Under the pieces are notes generated by a model that made no database searches, was not told the DNA's origin, and saw only the letters and a list, made by a program, of their open reading frames with translations. Both the position numbers and the translations under genes were made by a program. A DNA stretch of 16,522 bases. Origin: JBFGWM01 sp041588495 (lineage in GTDB: Bacteria > Pseudomonadota > Gammaproteobacteria > Pseudomonadales > JBFGWM01). Positions 14,450-16,522 of this stretch are shown here, in pieces (position 1 is the stretch's first letter; the number at the start of each line of letters is the position of its first letter). Location of the stretch: the NCBI GenBank assembly GCA_041588495.1, contig JBFGWM010000032.1, positions 1 through 16,522 on the forward strand. Direction: 5' to 3'.

Positions 14450-15715
14450 ATGCATAGGTCCGGTGCGACCCTGGGTACGGGATGCGCACTCCTTGTGCTC
14501 CTGGCGGCATTATCACTGGCCCCACGGGTTCACGCCGCTGACACCCTCCGGGTGGGCATCCAGTTTGCCAGTCCCGAACAACGCACCATTCTGACCAGCC
14601 TCAAGCTGAAATTCGAGAAGGCGCATCCCGGGGTGCGCGTGTTCTACGTATTCCTGCCCGAACAGGAATACATGGAGAACGCCCGTACCTGGCTGGATTC
14701 CGGAGAGGGCCCCGAGGTGCTTTACTGGCACGCCGGAGAAAGGCTCCACGGACCCGCGCGCCGCGGAAAACTCGCGCCTCTCGGCGATGTGTGGCGGGCG
14801 AACCAGTGGGACATGGTGTTCACGCCCGGAATGCGGGATGCGCTGAGCCAGGCGGGGGAGGTTTTCGCGCTCCCGCTGACCCACAATCACTGGGGATTCT
14901 ATTACCGCAAATCACTGTTCGCGCGCCTCGGCATCGACCCGCCACGCAACTGGGCAGATCTACTCAGCGCCTGCAGCACCCTGCGTGACGCGGGTGTCAC
15001 CCCGATTGCGCTCGGCACGAAAGATTCCCGGACCGCCGCCGCCTGGTTCGATTACCTGAACCTGCGAATGCACGGCTATCCCTACCACCGCGAGGTCCTC
15101 GAGGGGCGGATACCCTATACCGCGGGCCGCCTGCGCGCCGTTTTCCAGGCCTGGTCCCACCTGGTCCTGTCCGGGTTTTTCAATGCCGACCATCGCTCGT
15201 TGCGCAGGCACGGTGTGATTCCCCGCCTCCACGACGAGCAGGCCGGAATGCTGCTCCTCGACAACTTTGCGAGCATGCAGTCCGACCCGGAAATGGCAAA
15301 TGACATTGGGTTCTTTCCGTTTCCCAGTATCCGGCCGGGCGTGCGGCCCGCCGAGAACGCACTGACCGACCTGCTGGTGGTTCCGCACTATGCCGCGGCC
15401 AACCCGCACGCCCGCGCGTTCCTCGCATGGTTCGGGCGCGCCGATTCCCAGGCCGTGCTGAACGATGCGATGGGAACGGTCCCGCCCCATGCTTCGGCGC
15501 CGATCTCGGACAAGCGCCTGGTGCGCGAGGGCGCGCACCTTCTCAGGCAGTCGGCGGGCCTGGTGCAGAACTACGACCGCGAGGTGCCCCGCGCAATGGT
15601 GGAGCCGGCCCTCGCCGCGTTCGTTGATTTCCTCGACCAACCGGATGCCGCAAAGCTGGCCGACCGCATGGAAACACTGCGCAGGAAATACTACCCGGAC
15701 GCGGGAAACGACTGA
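14450..15715 (+). CDS. Periplasmic solute-binding protein, family 1 (sugar ABC transporter type)
   Basis: ATG 14450 is preceded by CAGGGAG and opens a signal peptide cleaved at about VHA/AD (residue 29). The frame upstream looks non-coding. The product has 421 residues. The mature protein begins with a lobe-I strand (TLRVGIQFASPEQ), then the F-x-K-x-x-PG-V-x-V motif typical of family 1 binding proteins and, near 143-190, the hinge segment HNHWGFYYRKSLF..LGI.PP.NW.DLL. Such proteins deliver sugars or polyols to an ABC importer. No permease or ATPase gene is adjacent: the next feature downstream is an opposite-strand tRNA. The ligand cannot be predicted, and some orphan members act as sensors instead. 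The divergent 175-base gap to fadH holds a possible -10 (TATAAG near 14395) without a good -35. Confidence 0.82.
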   Translation: MHRSGATLGTGCALLVLLAALSLAPRVHAADTLRVGIQFASPEQRTILTSLKLKFEKAHPGVRVFYVFLPEQEYMENARTWLDSGEGPEVLYWHAGERLHGPARRGKLAPLGDVWRANQWDMVFTPGMRDALSQAGEVFALPLTHNHWGFYYRKSLFARLGIDPPRNWADLLSACSTLRDAGVTPIALGTKDSRTAAAWFDYLNLRMHGYPYHREVLEGRIPYTAGRLRAVFQAWSHLVLSGFFNADHRSLRRHGVIPRLHDEQAGMLLLDNFASMQSDPEMANDIGFFPFPSIRPGVRPAENALTDLLVVPHYAAANPHARAFLAWFGRADSQAVLNDAMGTVPPHASAPISDKRLVREGAHLLRQSAGLVQNYDREVPRAMVEPALAAFVDFLDQPDAAKLADRMETLRRKYYPDAGND

Positions 15716-15741
15716 TCAGGCATGGCGTGCAGGGCAGGGGT

Positions 15742-15815
15742 TGGAGCGGGTGAAGGGAATCGAACCCTCATTAAAAGCTTGGGAAGCTTCCGTTCTACCA
15801 TTGAACTACACCCGC
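15742..15815 (-). tRNA. tRNA-Gly (anticodon CCC)
   Basis: The 74-nt minus-strand sequence folds as a cloverleaf: acceptor GCGGGTG with CACCCGC, D-arm GTTCAATGGTAGAAC, anticodon stem GAAGC/GCTTT (one G-T pair) around TTCCCAA, T-loop TTCGATT, discriminator T and an encoded CCA. Loop positions 34-36 read CCC, so it decodes GGG glycine codons. It is very close to E. coli glyU. Confidence 0.97.
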
Positions 15816-15826
15816 GGGGGCCGCTC

Positions 15827-15855
15827 ATGATAGTGGCACGTCTGCTTCCTGCCAA
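15827..15855 (-). promoter_or_regulatory. Sigma70-like promoter of the tRNA-Gly gene
   Basis: On the minus strand TTGGCA (15850-15855) and TATCAT (15827-15832) are each 5/6 matches to consensus, separated by exactly 17 bases. The -10 box ends 11 bases before the mature tRNA, giving a very short 5' leader. The stretch TATCAT-GAGCGGCCCC is GC-rich downstream of the -10, which resembles the discriminator of stringently controlled stable-RNA promoters. Confidence 0.75.
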
Positions 15856-15858
15856 GCC

Positions 15859-15870
15859 TGCCCCGGGGCA
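15859..15870. repeat. Perfect 12-base palindrome after the M15-like gene
   Basis: TGCCCCGGGGCA lies three bases beyond the stop codon of the M15-like gene and just upstream of the -35 box of the tRNA promoter. It might help end transcription of the former or be chance in GC-rich DNA; no T-tract follows. Confidence 0.3.
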
Positions 15871-15873
15871 TGC

Positions 15874-16522
15874 TCAGCGGGCGCGATGACCCCAGCGGGC
15901 GCGGTAGCCACGCACGTCGATGTGCAGGAACGGACCGTGCGCCGGGTTCGCCCGGTAGGGCGCCAGGCCGCCGACATAGGGCTCGTAGGCATCCACGCCT
16001 TTCAGGTCCTCGACGAGACGGCGCAGCACGTGGGCATCCGACACGTCCGAACGCCCGTCACCGTTGAGGTCGTCCATCACCCCGTCGCCGTCCTCGTCGA
16101 TGAAAATGTCCGCGGCCCCACCGTATACGTGGCGACTGTAGGGCACGTTGCCGATCGCCGCGTTGTACCAGGGCGTGCGGTAACCGCTCATCACGTGAAA
16201 CGAATGCGCGTGCATGCCGCGCCGGTTGACCTCGCGCAGCAGGTATTCGAGTTTGAGCAGCAGTTTCTCACGCAACACCACGTACTTCGGGTACCCCCCC
16301 GCCTGCTTGCTGACGAATTCGCCCAGGGTGAAATGGGGGGAAACCCGGGTATCGCGATTGGCGCGGGTCACCTCGACGAAGCCCTCCGGCTTCCGGTAGA
16401 TTTCCAGGTTCTTCAGGGGCGTTTCCGGATACTTGCCGATCCGGAACTCGCCGAGATAGCCGTCCTTCACCTCGGCGTAACGCCGCATCACGAACAGGTT
16501 GAGCACCATCTGCCGCCGTGCC
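15874..16522 (-). CDS. Peptidase M15/DUF882-like protein with dockerin-like calcium-binding insert (5' end outside window)
   Basis: The frame stays open to the window edge. The first in-frame ATG is at 16509 (211 residues, used for numbering), but no signal peptide follows it, so the true start is probably upstream. The zinc-site motifs of the M15 family are visible: SGYRTPWYN at 108-116, S-R-H-x-x-G-G-A-A-D with His127 and Asp134, and H-I-D with His196 and Asp198. This fold includes D-Ala-D-Ala carboxypeptidases and YcbK-type DUF882 proteins acting on peptidoglycan. Residues 138-158, between the zinc ligands, hold two overlapping EF-hand-like loops (DEDGDGVMDD and DLNGDGRSDVSD), the second followed by a helix as in type I dockerins. 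The N-terminal 50 residues contain a YLGEFRIGKYPE stretch of unknown role. Cell-wall hydrolase activity is inferred from the family. Confidence 0.75.
   Translation of the reverse strand, partial: ARRQMVLNLFVMRRYAEVKDGYLGEFRIGKYPETPLKNLEIYRKPEGFVEVTRANRDTRVSPHFTLGEFVSKQAGGYPKYVVLREKLLLKLEYLLREVNRRGMHAHSFHVMSGYRTPWYNAAIGNVPYSRHVYGGAADIFIDEDGDGVMDDLNGDGRSDVSDAHVLRRLVEDLKGVDAYEPYVGGLAPYRANPAHGPFLHIDVRGYRARWGHRAR

Overview
The window is GC-rich, tightly packed bacterial DNA, most likely from a gammaproteobacterium. The FadH-type reductase is close to the Escherichia coli enzyme over its whole length, the tRNA-Gly(CCC) closely resembles E. coli glyU, and the exported proteins have Gram-negative features (outer-membrane barrel, Sec signals). 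I cannot place the genus. No insertion sequences, CRISPR arrays or phage genes are visible.

Layout: (1) 1-600, plus strand: the 3' end of a Rieske-type ring-hydroxylating oxygenase large subunit, convergent with the next block. (2) 628-11895, minus strand: seven co-directional genes that look like one operon. In transcription order they are: exported pentaheme cytochrome c; outer-membrane beta-barrel; membrane-anchored FAD/[2Fe-2S] reductase; tetraheme c554-type cytochrome; cytoplasmic protein with cyclic-nucleotide-binding-like domains and four [4Fe-4S] motifs; di-heme cytochrome b; membrane-anchored decaheme cytochrome c. A good sigma70-like promoter sits at 12037-12066. Two gaps inside the operon carry strong stem-loops. 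(3) 12244-14274, minus strand: a fadH-like 2,4-dienoyl-CoA reductase gene. (4) 14450-15715, plus strand: a lone periplasmic solute-binding protein of the sugar ABC family. (5) 15742-15815, minus strand: tRNA-Gly(CCC) with its own promoter. (6) 15874 to the window end, minus strand: a peptidase M15/DUF882-like protein carrying a dockerin-like calcium-binding insert.

The point of main interest is the seven-gene block. Together it encodes 19 c-type haem motifs, a likely two-haem b-type membrane protein, up to four [4Fe-4S] clusters, one [2Fe-2S] cluster, one FAD site and a haem-free outer-membrane barrel. Topology read from the sequence gives a continuous path. The cytoplasmic reductase and FeS protein would face the large cytoplasmic loop of cytochrome b. 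The decaheme protein sits on the periplasmic face of the inner membrane. The tetraheme protein would be periplasmic, and the pentaheme protein plus barrel would reach the outer membrane. This is the parts list of a trans-envelope electron conduit coupled to quinone and/or NAD(P)H. The direction of electron flow and the outside substrate cannot be read from the sequence. The architecture resembles in concept the Cbc-type quinone oxidoreductases and porin-cytochrome conduits of Geobacter, but the barrel is not recognisably MtrB.
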